64,000 nt of DNA, taken from the NCBI GenBank assembly GCA_013399895.1, contig VXBA01001608.1, positions 1 to 64,000 on the forward strand. The letters run 5' to 3'. Origin of the DNA: Serilophus lunatus (lineage: Eukaryota > Chordata > Aves > Passeriformes > Eurylaimidae). Every line of letters starts with the position of its first letter. Position 1 is the stretch's first letter. The position numbers and the translations under genes were made by a program. Shown here piece by piece: positions 25,031 to 36,664 of this stretch. The notes beneath the pieces are model-generated. The model had not been told where the DNA came from. It saw only the letters and a list, made by a program, of their open reading frames with translations, and did not search any database.

Positions 25031-28000
25031 TTGATAATTTATCCATATGGCCAAGTATGTGGATTACAATAAAAACTGAAGTGCCCTTGAGATAAGGGCA
25101 GCATAAATGGAGAGGTAAGACAGGAATTGGGTGGATTAGCAGCATAATAAACCCCTCCAAACCTTGATTTTTCTTCCCATAGCCACAGATCTGTAGTTGC
25201 AAAACCTTCTGTTTTATCCCATAAAAGACACTGCCCCACATGCATTTGGCTCTTTTACAATTTCATTAACCAAAAGCTGGAGTATTTTGTTTCTATGCCT
25301 GAGCTTCATGAAAAAAAAATCTACTTTATTATTAAAGAAAAAGTCCCATCACCACAGCATCTATTTCAAGTCATTTTATATTGGTTTTAATATTTGAAAA
25401 GGCCAATTTTCCTCTCAGATTTAAACTCAGGTCAAATACAGAGCTCTCTGTTGGTCAATTCTAAACTGAGATGAAATTGTCCCACAAAACCCCCTCTTGT
25501 AATAAAAGAATAGGATTGTAACTTAAGAAATGCCTGTATGGGAGAATTGAAGGCCTCAAACTTTTACTTGTATATTGTCATAAATTAAGAAATAACTGTA
25601 GGGAAGACTGAAGTTTTCAAAGTTTTACTCAAGAAATGCAGAATTTTGGGCCACTTTGGGAATGACTCTGGAAAGATTTTCAAGATTTCATTAAATCCTC
25701 TCATGAAATGGGTTAATTGCTTCTTGAAAATGTTAGGCAACATTTAATCTCAAAATGCAATTAATAATTTGCTGGTGCAGTGCATTGCAACTCTTAGAAA
25801 CATTTTACTATTTAGAACAATTTCTTCTCCAAGCAAAAAGTTTTAGTTTTGCCAGTAAAGACTAATAAGACATCAAAAATCAGTTCTACTTCCATTCCTT
25901 GTAATTCCAGAGGAGGCACATTCAGGGCAGCTCAAACAGACCCAACAAATTTGAATTATTTGTCAGGGTTTTGGGGTTTTTTTTGTGCTTACTGTGTAAA
26001 TCAATACCATTTCTTTAAAAAAGACTGTCTGTGTCCTTTTGATATTAAAAATGGACCAACTAAATTACTGATCCAAGTTATATCTGCACATAAGGGTTTA
26101 ACATTTACTTGGACCATCACATTTCAAGGTTCAAAAAAAAGCCAATTAATTTTTCCCTCTACTTTTTCAATCTGAAACCCAACACCTGCAAAAATCTTTT
26201 AATTTATGAGCTATATTGAATATATATTTTAACATTCTAATGTGACAGAGATGAGCTCTTTTATTATTGCTGAGGTCATAAAAGATGAGCTGATTCAATA
26301 TTTTACTTTGCCATCTATCAGTGAACACGAAGAGAGTTTGGAATCATGGTGAGAAGAAAAGCAGAATGTTTCTACTTAGGAAGAAGTTTTACAGCTGATT
26401 TCAGATGGCACCCAGCCATAATTTTGTTGTTCAAGCCCCAGCTGTTGGATGTTCCCATTCCCAGGACATTTTCCTGGAATTTTGAGATCAGGAATTCCAT
26501 CATATCAAGGCTAAAATGTCCACATCCCACATTTCAGGGAGATATTTCCAACACAACTTCCAGCATTGAGCATTTTGCTTCAAATGTGAGTAAATCCTAA
26601 GGAATGAAACCTCTGGAATTCTTTGCCAGCATCCCACACCCCATCCAGACTTTTTATTTGCCATACAAAGAGCAGAGGAACAGGAGCTTTATTAATTACC
26701 CAATCCCATTTCAAGAGCACAGATTAAAACCTGGACAGACACTTCCAGACTCCTAAAAAAATCCTATTTCTACCCCTATAAAATCCTATTTATCAGGATT
26801 TATCAGGAGATCCTTCCCCAAGCTGTGCCTTGAACCCACATCTCACGGCTGCTGTGAAGCAGCTTCTTTTCCAAAGCATTTCAGCTCTATCCAGTGATCT
26901 CCCTTAAAATGAAAATACCCATTTGTGAAGATATAAAATAAAAAATTGTATCTATTTCTCACTCCTGGTAGACCACGTTTATGGCAAAATTTAGGAGGGG
27001 TGTAAAATATCAGCCTGAAAAGCAGAGTTTCACCTCAATATCTGAGGGTTGGACACTGAGGCACAAGGAAAAGGAGGCAGGAATAATGCCCAATCCACCA
27101 GAGAACCTTGTTGCTGACTAAAGAGATGATTAATAATTTTTAATTATCCAGGAGTCCTGAAACGAAGGTAAGTGTAAAAATAAGAGTTTAAGGACAAGCA
27201 AAATGCCCAGGTCCTAAGATTTCTGAAATAGTTTTTTCCAAAAGCTCCTGAGACTTTTGTTGGCTCTGCCATGAACCCAGAGTGTGACCAGGATCACCTG
27301 ATTTCACCTGGAAAAGGGACAAACCTGGGGAAAAACCTTAAATAACCAGGAGAAACACAGGATATTATTGACTATATGAATGGAGCCCAGAGACTGAGGA
27401 ATTAGAACATCCTTTTCTCATGTGTCTAAAACTGATGTACTTATCCAGGTGTTTCCATAGCCTCAAAATAAGAAATTAATTCTCAATGAATCAATTAACA
27501 CACAAAGACAGAAACAAGCTCAAAGTCTTCACTTTAGTGGCTGAAAAATCTGAACTATTTTTTTTTTCCAGCTGGGCTGTTTATTGCAATTACTTCAACA
27601 CACAACATCATCTTTCTAATAATTAACAACACCGTGTGATGATTACCGAGCTCTTATTGTAATCAAGTTCTGATTAACTGAAGCCTTCAGTGGTGGGCAG
27701 GGTTTTCCCTCCTTTTTTTAAATCTAGACACACTCAGACAAGCAACTGAACAGAAAGAAAAGGATGACTTGTAGCACTACAACTTTGCAGATGTCCAAAA
27801 TAATCCGTGGTCTCAATCTTCCTTCAAACAGCACCTACTCCCACCTAAAAACAATTAGCATTCCTTGTCATTAAGGGGGTTAAGCTGATTAGCATAACCA
27901 GCATCCTGGCTGGGGATTCATGGAATTCATTTCACTCCTCTGCAGCTCCACAGAAAACCTTTCCTGTGGCTAAAACAGGCAGTTGTACATGGCACTGCCA

Positions 28001-28349
28001 GGACAAAACCCAGGAATGCCCAGAGCTTGAAAGCTTTTCCATGTTTCCATAGTCAGTAGAAATTCCCAAAATACACTTTCAAGGATATTAACATGGAACT
28101 TTTAAGTGCTGCAAATCGAAACTTGGGCAAAAGAGGGTTTATTGGTTCTGTTGGTTATTGTATGAAAGGAATTTTTGGCAGTCAGTTTATTCGGCTGAAA
28201 GTTTCCTACAGAAGAAACATGTTGGCACTTTACTGGGTTTGTTACCAGTGGCTTTTCCCACTGATTTCCAAAACTTTCTCCGCACCGAGTGTCTGCAGCT
28301 CTTGAGAGTGATCCCATGAACAGAAATACAGCTGCAGCTGATCCAAAAG

Positions 28350-28590
28350 ATCATGGAATCATGGAATGGGTTGGGTGGGAAGAGACCTTAAAGCCCGTCC
28401 ATTCCCACCCCCCATCCATGGGCAGGGACACCTCCCACTGTCCCAGTTGGCTCCAGCCTGGCCTTGGACACTCCCAGGGATGGAGCAGCCACAGCTTCTC
28501 TGGGAATTCCATCCCAGCCCCTCCCCAGGCTCACAGGGAAGAATCCCTTCCGTATTTTAACCTAAATTTCCCCCTTTTCACTTGGAGCCC
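28350..28590 (-). mobile_element. CR1 LINE 3' fragment, antisense
   Basis: It begins with CATGGAATCATGGAATGGGT and continues GGGAAGAGACCTTAAAG, CATGGGCAGGGACACCTCCC, GCCTTGGACACTCCCAGG and CAGCCACAGCTTCTCTGGG. It ends after the degraded GAAGAATCCCTTCC block. The 3' terminus is intact with two copies of the terminal repeat (ATCATGGA ATCATGGA), which marks a comparatively well preserved end. Confidence 0.93.
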
Positions 28591-29959
28591 AAATATGGTT
28601 CATTTTCTCCCAGGCCCAGCCTGTGCTATTGACTTGGACTGTGGGTATTTCCTTCCCTCCTTGTTCAGGTAAACCACCTAATTATGAGACTTTTTGGCCA
28701 CAGCATCATCAACGATGCTGCTTGAAACCCCTGAGATGTTTTATTTTCTCCTCAGGAGGCAACTGTTCCGTGGAGCATGAAGAGCCCAGAAATAACCTCA
28801 TTTTGGAAGCTCCAGCTGAATTCCCAAACAGGCTCAGTTCCCTCAGACCTCACCAGTGATCAGAGCAAAAACCTCTGCAGAGCTTTAATAGCAGGGAGAA
28901 CTTAGTGCAGCTTTTCTTCTCATGCTCCAAACTCCCTGTTCAATATCCCAGGATTTAACAGCAGCCCTGTCTCACACTCTCACACTCTTGTTGTTGAAAT
29001 TCTGTCCCTTTAATGGAACTGCAAAGTGCCCCAACGATCTGCACTGCTGAGCAGTGTAATAAGTGTTAGGAATGTAAAATAAATCCTCATAAAACCCACC
29101 TTTTGCTGCTAAAACTGTGTTCCTTAACTGTGCTGCTCTACTTCCATTTAAGTGTTCTTAATCTTTGCATAAGGCACTACCTGCTTTAAAACCAATATAG
29201 TGCTTTAGGCTGTGGCTTGCACAAATAATGTAACTTCAATTGCTCCCATTTTCTTTCGAAGGACCATATTTTATTTTATTTTTTTTCCTCCTGCTGCATT
29301 GGAAGCATAGGAAGAAATAAAAATAATGCTCATAAAGCCAAAATATTAACAAGAATAAAGGCTCTTGGAAGCTCTGATTCACTTCAAGTGTCCAAAGTTT
29401 CACAAATCAAGGACTTTTCTGTTTAAAGTTCTTCCATGCTGGAATATCCTGACCCCAAAAGCTGAAGTCACCCAACTCTGTCCCTCACCAGGAAGAATTT
29501 GGCTACAGACCAAGAGATGCTGCACATCAAGACAAGAGTCCAGAGGAAAGCAGCAAGAACAGAACTACAACCTCAGTGTAAAAGATCTGTTTGTGGGTTT
29601 TTTTCCCAAGGAGAAGGTTGGAAAGGGGCTGCAAATTAAAGAGAAAGCAACCAAATGCTAATGAAGACAATGCTCTCATCTCTACTGTAAAGAACAGCCA
29701 ATTTCAGCATTTTCCTTTCTCAGAAGCAGCTTGGTTTCCCTTCCCTCTCACCATTAGCTTGAGCTAAAATTCAAGGAAAGCCCCACAAAATCAATCCAAA
29801 GTCTCCCAATATTGGCACCTCTCTCTGGGTGCTCACTAGGATATTAAATTATTTAGTTACCACACAGCTCCCCAGCTGAACATCAGTCACAGCAGCAAAA
29901 AGAATGAAGTCATGCCACACAGTCTGACTGACCTGCAAGGGACATTTCCACACATCTCC

Positions 29960-29974
29960 AAAAAAAAAAAAAAA
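29960..29974. repeat. Poly-A tract, 15 bases
   Basis: Uninterrupted A run with no adjoining recognisable retrocopy. Confidence 0.85.
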
Positions 29975-31665
29975 GGAAATTTTGTGCATAAAACCACAGG
30001 TTTCTTAAGGTAAAACATTCAACAGAACAGAAAATTTATGGCAATTTGATTCTTAGTTTTCTCAGAGTCCCTTGGAAAACAAAATCAGCCTTAACAAGTA
30101 ATTAGTCAGACATTTATTACCTGGTATGTGCATATTATGGGTTTATCATACAGGTATATAATGAACTGCAACAGTATATTATGGGTCATTTGTAATCAGC
30201 CCAAACCAATATTTATTAGTGGATCTGAAAGCCAATAAGAAATTTTATTTAATTTTTTTTTTCCACTGCATAAATTGAAAATAAAACTAAGTTTTTTTTG
30301 ACTTGATCAACAGGTTGAAGGAGAGCCCCAGCACAGGAATTCCCAGTTCTGGAGTCTCACCCATGCCAGGGACACCACAAGGTGCTGCAGGTCTGTCTGC
30401 TGCAAAAAGGGGTTTTTCGTTTGTACTGAAGGAAACCAAAGCATGTTTACAAGGAGTCATTTCCCCTGGGAAGTCACATTTTGATGGAAATCAGTTTTTT
30501 TTAAGAAAGACACGTTGATAACACAGTCCCAGCCAAGGTGAACACACCTCCAAAACACCCGACAGGCACCTCCCCAGCTCTGCCAGTGCAAACAACGAGG
30601 CTTTTTTGAAATTTTCCTGATTCTTGGACCTTTCTCCTTTCAGGAACAGCCCTGGGGCTGCTCAGCTGGATGTCCCAAGGACTCTGAGTGTGTATATTCT
30701 GCTCCTTCCACAACTCATAATTCATTTCTGGAGACATAATTGAGAATATCTATCAAAACCTACAAGCATTTGCTGACCTGGGGAAAAAAATGTCTTCCTG
30801 GGACTCTGAAGTAATTCAGTGCTCTCAGACTCCAGGCAGAGCCAAAGCTTTTTTTGTTTCTGGGTCAGAAAAAAAATGCAGAAAAGTTCAAGCCATATAT
30901 AATGAAAACCATAAGCTGGTTATAGAGTTTATTAGTTACAAGAAATCCCACTTGAAACCAGGGCTCCATTGGAGGTGTAAAATCAAATTATAGGGGTGAG
31001 AAAGGTAGGGGAAAAATGAGTTTTATATTATTTTATTTATTATACATATTTTTCTAAGTGGGGGAGATGTAAATGTGGTGGTTCCACACCCTGGCAGCTT
31101 TAGAAGCCATTTTTACAGGACAGCAGCTCAAACCAGGCAGGTTCTGCTTCCTGGGAACAAGCACCCAAATGGACACTCGCTTTGCCTCCCCAGCCCAACA
31201 AATCCGAGCAGAGTTGAGTCACTTTAAGTCCAGCACAGCCTGGTTTTGGAGCAGAGGAGGGGCAGGTTTTGTTCCCCTCCAAGCCTGGAAGGAAATGACC
31301 CAAAGGAATATTGACATCCACTGTCAAGTTTTTCAGTCTTCTCTTTCTACATTGAGGAAAAAAACCCCAGTTTAAATTATTTCAGGTTTTGAAGGAAAGG
31401 CATTGGTGTGTTATCCAGGCATCATAGCACTTAATCCCACTAAATCCAAATGATTCCCTCTCAAAAGCAGTTCAGACTCCATTTAACTTTTGCAAAAAGA
31501 GTTCAGACCAGGGATTAAAACCACTTTCATTGACTCTAACCAAAACTTTCCTTACTCACTGAGCTTCCTAATTATTTTTAAAAGGAATTTAGATGTCGCC
31601 CCAATTACTATTTCACCACTAATGAGCTGAAATGCAAACAGAGAAGACTCTTGGATAACACAATT

Positions 31666-31677
31666 CCCCCCCCCCCC
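31666..31677. repeat. Poly-C tract, 12 bases
   Basis: Twelve consecutive C residues, unusual in this AT-rich setting and prone to length polymorphism. Confidence 0.9.
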
Positions 31678-32640
31678 GCAACCAAGGCAAGAAGCCTAAA
31701 GAGAAAATCTCACTCTGAGCCTCTTTGTTCCTTAGTTCTTCATTGGGAAAAGAATAATGGGAGTTTCCCAACTCCCAGGGCTGTTGTGAGTAAGAACATT
31801 AAAGACTCTGATAGTTCAGGAGTGGAGAAGACACCACAGACAATCTTTCATTTCTTCAAACCCCACAAAAACTGCTCCAGAAATCCTGCAATAAACCCCT
31901 AAAAAGCTAAAGGACTCTTAAATCACTTTAAATATATATTACCAAAAAGGGCTTTGTGGCCAAGTGTAAAACAGCTTTGTTTTTAAGAGGAAAAAAAATG
32001 GCACTTTTATCATCCCTGCTTTTTTTATTCTCCTGCTTTTACCCCCCTGCTCACATTGCAGGACGAGTCAGTGTAACTCAACCCTATCTGAATATCCATT
32101 TATTCAGGAAAAAGTGAAATGTGTTTGCATAACTCTTCTTAAAATAAGATTCAGCCTTCACTGAATGGCTGCACATTTTGCCCATTTCTCTCTGTAGATA
32201 CATCAAAAATAGTGAGGGCAAAAGAAACACAGAGACCACAAAAAATTTCCAACTATGAATCTTCCCAGAGAGAGGAGATGGAGCCAAATTGTGCCAGGGA
32301 ATGAAAGTGGTGCAGCAAAAAGTCACTCAACAGGTCCAGGATATTTTCATGCCAACTTTGCATGGACTAAATACAAGGACAAAGAGATTTATGTGGTTCA
32401 AGGCTAATAAATACATCAGAAAAAAAGAAATTTAAAAGCATGTTCTCTGCTGCTGATTTAAATGGAAGTGGTGGTGAAATGAGATACTGAATAAGGTCAC
32501 TCAAATTAGCTCAGAAGGCTTCAATAAAATCCTCTGCAAAACTGTTGGGCAGTGGCCTAATTCTGCTGCCATTGCAAAAGTCAGTCAAAAAATGGCCTGG
32601 TTTTCTTGGGGTTTTAGTTCCTCAGGACTTTGCACTTTGA

Positions 32641-32726
32641 GAGTTTTTGCTTTGCACAAATGTTTGCAGAATTACAGAAAAAAGGGAGTTTTTTTGCACA
32701 AGTGTTTTCAGAATTACAGAAAAAAC
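32641..32726. repeat. Tandem duplication, about 43-bp unit
   Basis: GAGTTTTTGCTTTGCACAAA then TGTTTGCAGAATTACAGAAA is followed after two bases by GAGTTTTTTTGCACAAG and TGTTTTCAGAATTACAGAAA. Copies differ by a short deletion and a few substitutions. Confidence 0.85.
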
Positions 32727-33500
32727 TCCTGCCTAAAACTGACTCTTTCTACACATCCAATCAGAAATAATGACTAAACCCAACATTCCTTCAGCCTTTG
32801 CCAGCATTCCCTCCCTCCCCAAAAATTCCCAACCGTGTATCTTTGAAAGCTGCTGAGCAAACAGAGCTTTTAATGTATTTAACCTGCTTTTTGTCAGATG
32901 CCATGGCAAGAGAAAGCCCCCAGAATGGACTGATCCAGTCACAAACTCTCAATCTACAACTAAACTAATAAAAATGAAAGGGGGAAAAACACACCAAAGA
33001 ACCCCTAAACTTTTTTTTGTTGTTTGTTTATTTTCTTTTTTTAAGGACTCCAAAATCCTTAAATATTAAGAATATATCAATATATTGTGGAGCTGAACAA
33101 CAGAATATTCTGAAGTTCTCCCTCCACTTTGACTCTGATCCACCTTGCCCTGGTCTCAGCCACCTGCTGAATTCTCTCCTTTATGATTCCACCCATCACC
33201 CTCCAATTTAAGAGCCCTTCCTTTATTTACTAATTTCCTGAAGAAGAGTGAGCAACACCTCTGGAATAATCCCCTTCAGAAGTCTTTAAAAATGAGTAGA
33301 AATATTCCCAGCTCCAAGGCAGCTCTTTGAAGTTCATAATCTCTCTCTTTTGTGCTGCTTTCCAAGGAAAAAACCACGTGTGTCAATCCTTTACCCCAAC
33401 CCCTGTGCCTTGGCATTGTCTTTGAGAGTCTTGGGTTGTGTTGGAAATAAAAATCCTGGCTGCTGGGAACCTGAGCAAGTCCCCACAAGCTTTTTTCAAA

Positions 33501-33524
33501 TTATTTTATTTATTTTATTTATTT
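33501..33524. repeat. (TTTA)n microsatellite
   Basis: Interrupted TTTA/TTTTA units span about 24 bases. Confidence 0.75.
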
Positions 33525-34504
33525 AGACATCAGATTTTTGCCAAGTGTTTCCATGGAACAGCACAGTTTCTGTTCCCACTGCAGGTATTTCTTCCCTGGA
33601 ATTCCCACTGGGAAGTTTCTCTGCTGCCCAAAGTCCTTCACTTCTGCCCTTCCATTGAAACCAGTAATCCCATCGATTGTGTAAATGGGTTTAATGTCAT
33701 TGTAGAGTTGGGAACAGCCTGGAAAAGTGGAAATTCCATCCCCTGCATTCCAGTCAGAAGGTTGGGACACTCCTACAGGGGAAGCTGTGCTTGTGCTTCT
33801 CTCATTTACTGCATTCACATGAACTAAATGGAATTAGAGACATAATTATACACCATGTCAAAAATAACTGCAGCTAAGCAGAGCTACCTCTGCTCCCCCT
33901 CATTTTGGCTTGTGGTAAGAATAAGCAGAAAAATTTTGCAGGAATGCATATTGAGAGCTTATTTATTCAAAATGATCAATTACAGTAATAATTAATATAT
34001 AACCAAGTTAAATAATAATTAACTATTATTAGTGCTGCTGAGAAAATTATATTTCAAGTGTATCTGGGGGAAAACACTGTAAATCAACATGAGACACTTG
34101 TCACAAGCTATTAAAGCTCACACCAAGAATTCCACTGGACCACAAACCAAACAAAAATTCCTTTCCAAGGGTTCACTGCTCACTCACTATTCCAAGAGCT
34201 CTGAGTGCTTTAAGCAACAAGAAAAGTATGACCTCAAAAAAACCTTTACATGACTTTCAAAAGCTGAAAAACAGTCCAGGCTGTCACATGTTTTGTGCCC
34301 TTGTAAAAGGGAAAACATGGCCCTGGCTTTCCCTTTGTAATTACTGTTGGTGTGGTGTTCAAACACAGAAATTCTCTTGATGGATTGTAGCTTCAATTAG
34401 TGGACTGGCTGATTTTCTATAATTACAACACTTTGTTTTCTCTAATTTGTCTCCTCAATTATAGAAATTAACTGGCTTTCCAGAAGTGTGTTTGTGTAAC
34501 TTAC

Positions 34505-34606
34505 CTTCCTGAGCGATCTGCACGTGGGGCTCTCTCTGGGCTCTTCAGCTCTTTGGCCACATTTTCCACCGAAAACCATCTTTTCTTTGGGACACACGGG
34601 AAAAAC
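34505..34606 (-). other. Candidate exon, 102 nt, gene unknown
   Basis: On the minus strand a pyrimidine-rich tract ending TCTCCTCAG precedes a 102-nt segment that ends AAG followed by GTAAGT, a consensus donor. Two of the three frames are open throughout. One reads FFPCVPKKRWFSVENVAKEL and onward to DRSG; the other reads VFPVCPKEKMVFGGKCGQ and onward to SLRK. Length divisible by three keeps phase. I recognise neither peptide. It may be a coding exon, a non-coding RNA exon, or chance; splice-like pairs of this quality are expected several times in 64 kb. Confidence 0.22.
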
Positions 34607-34783
34607 CTGAGGAGAAAGGAAGACATGGAGGTGAAGATAATTCTGTTTTATTTTCAGCTCTGTCACCAATTTGTCACCACCCCTGGGGGACTCCTTTAGC
34701 CTTTTGGCATCTCAGGGCAGCGCAATTAATTCAGCTCTCTAATTACACATTTGCTTTCATCAGGGGACCATAAAATTAGTCTG

Positions 34784-34865
34784 AAATTATTATGATTATT
34801 GTTGTTGTTATTACTATTATCGTTGTTGATCATGTTAATGAATATAATAATAATGATAATAATTT
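34784..34865. repeat. AT-rich inverted repeat with TTG/TTA microsatellite loop
   Basis: AAATTATTATGATTATT at the left and AATAATGATAATAATTT at the right are inverted copies with a single mismatch. The intervening roughly 48 bases are mostly TTG and TTA units. Either a hairpin-forming sequence or two decayed trinucleotide arrays of opposite orientation would give this. Confidence 0.7.
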
Positions 34866-34915
34866 CAAACACCAGAGGTCACAGCAATGCTCTTACTCTG
34901 CTCAAGGCCAGCATT

Positions 34916-34982
34916 TTAAAATGCTTCATTATATAGTAAAAATGTTTTACTTTCTAGTTAAAATGCTTCACTTTATAGGTAA
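34916..34982. repeat. Imperfect direct repeats, 25 bp
   Basis: TTAAAATGCTTCATTATATA with GTAAA at 34916 and TTAAAATGCTTCACTTTATA with GGTAA at 34958. An AATTTCAAAC motif also occurs before and after the pair (34861 and 34981), suggesting a larger old duplication. Confidence 0.6.
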
Positions 34983-35219
34983 TTTCAAACATAAGATGTT
35001 GGCTCAGCTGCTAAAATGCACAAGACACTCATATTTTCATATCACACAATGCAGTATCACATATTATTATTAAAATAATGGAAACTTATTCATATTAAGA
35101 CTTTCAAAAATCCATTCGGTTGAAAATTGAAAATGGCTTTTTGTCTAACCCAAGGTCAATCCTTCAACCTTAATAATAAACCTCCAGCATTAATAACCCT
35201 GATCAGGCCTTTCTGCTGC

Positions 35220-35239
35220 AAAAAAAAAAAAAAAAAAAA
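35220..35239. repeat. Poly-A tract, 20 bases
   Basis: Twenty consecutive A residues; no transposon body recognised beside it. Confidence 0.9.
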
Positions 35240-36275
35240 GTGTCAAAAGAAAATGAAAAAAGATTTGCATAGAACTTCTTTCTTAAAGAAGGATTTTGAT
35301 CTTAGTCCCAGGGGTGTAAATCACGAGTCTTTCCCTCCAGTGGACTAAACTCAGAGTTCTGTGGGTAAAAGTAAGATGAAATGTAGAGAAATGTGTGCCT
35401 TAAAACCTCACCTTTAGCTCAGCCTGTTCTACCTTCTGTCTCCTCAGGCTACTGAATAGTTTTGATAAGAGTAAAAAGAAATTTTTAAGTGCTTTGCCCT
35501 TAAAACTGGAATACAAGCACAAGAATGGAGTGATCACACAACCTCCAAGCCGTGGATTCCATTTTGTGATGCTCAGCATGAATTACTTGCCCAGAATAAC
35601 TCACTAATTGTCTTGTTGCCACTGGAATGACATTGGGATTGTCACCTGGAGCAGGTGCCTGTTGGTTCCTCAGCAATCAGTCACATTCCCACAGCCAGAG
35701 CACACCCCCTGCTCTGGGTTTTGCTGCCTCCTCTTGCCCTGGACACCAGAAAGACTCAATTAAGTGTTTTCCCTGCTCTTCTGTTTTTCTTTTCAAGCTT
35801 CCAACCAACCTGGTCACCCCCTGCCCTCCAGGCTGGGTTACATCATCTCCTGCATTTTATCTTCCACTGTATCAGGAATATTAAGAAGCCTGGGTTTCCT
35901 CCTCCCTGCTTTCATCTCCTGAAACAGCAAAAAAATCTCCTCTTGCCCAAACACACCCATTCTTTGCTCTATTTAGTTGAACATGATTCCTCCTGTTCCT
36001 ACAAGTTACGGCCACTTAACTCCTGTGCTGTTTGCAAGGGCTGAGGGGAGACAGGGCACGTCAGGGAAGTGCCACAGCTTCCAGCTCAGCCAAACACAGC
36101 CAGGACTCCTCCTGCCACACCAGCATGTCCCTCTTTAGGAGTATCGAGGTTCCTGAGAGCACAGACAAATAAAACCTTAATGAGCCCAGCGCCTCAAGGA
36201 CCTGCACGTCCCCCTGAGCCTTGTTTAGGAGCTTCTGAAAACATTCTCTTTGCTCCTGCAAACAGTGAAATGTCA

Positions 36276-36309
36276 TTTTTTTTTCCTTTTTTTTTCCCTC
36301 CCCCCCTCT
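36276..36309. repeat. Polypyrimidine tract
   Basis: A T run, CC, a second T run and then a C-rich run, about 34 pyrimidines without interruption. Confidence 0.85.
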
Positions 36310-36454
36310 AATATTTGGATCTAAGTCTCAAGCCAGGGAATTTCACTTAATTGAGTGCCAATCAGCATCACCTTCTAATTACGGGCTGTGGTGTTGAGAA
36401 GCAGAGACAGAAACACCCTCACAGAAGGGTTTTTCTCGACAAAAAGCCCTCACT

Positions 36455-36664
36455 GAAAGGGTTTTTAAGCATTAGAAGGGGCTGCCCAGGGAGGGTTGGA
36501 GTCTCCATCCCTGGAGGTGTCCAAGGAATGATGGACGCGTCCCCCAGTGCTCTGGGCTGGGGCACAAGGAGGGGATGGGGCACAGCTGGGACTGGATGAT
36601 CCTGAAAATCTTTTCCATCCTAAATGATTCTTTTCCAACCCCAGCAACTCTGTGATTCTGTGAG
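36455..36664 (+). mobile_element. CR1 LINE 3' fragment
   Basis: Sense order is GAAGGGGCTGCCCAGGGAG, GTCTCCATCCCTGGAGGTG, a degraded middle, CCAACCCCAGCAACTCTGTG and ATTCTGTGAGG. The GGGGCTGCCCAGGGAGG wording is shared with the copy at 41.6 kb, so both come from one subfamily, distinct from the AACAGGCTGCCCAAGG type at 20.2 kb. Confidence 0.9.

Larger units (their letters stand above)
23090..28349. other. Unique non-coding DNA with microsatellites
   Basis: No CR1 or other transposon is seen. Contents are a 14-base A run at 24627, an AAAT-rich tract at 24976 and otherwise unique sequence. About 27560-27690 is repeat-free and TAAT-rich. A near-perfect plus-strand splice donor (AAGGTAAGTG near 27165) has only a 16-base upstream segment after the nearest acceptor, too little to call. 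Confidence 0.5.
28591..36454. other. Unique non-coding DNA, about 7.8 kb without CR1
   Basis: This is the longest CR1-free stretch of the left half. It holds several homopolymers and microsatellites, the 32.6-kb duplication, the candidate exon at 34.5 kb and the AT-rich inverted repeat at 34.8 kb, each listed separately. Near 30133 and 30178 a TATTATGGGT motif recurs in TAAT-rich sequence. Nothing else is recognised. Confidence 0.5.
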
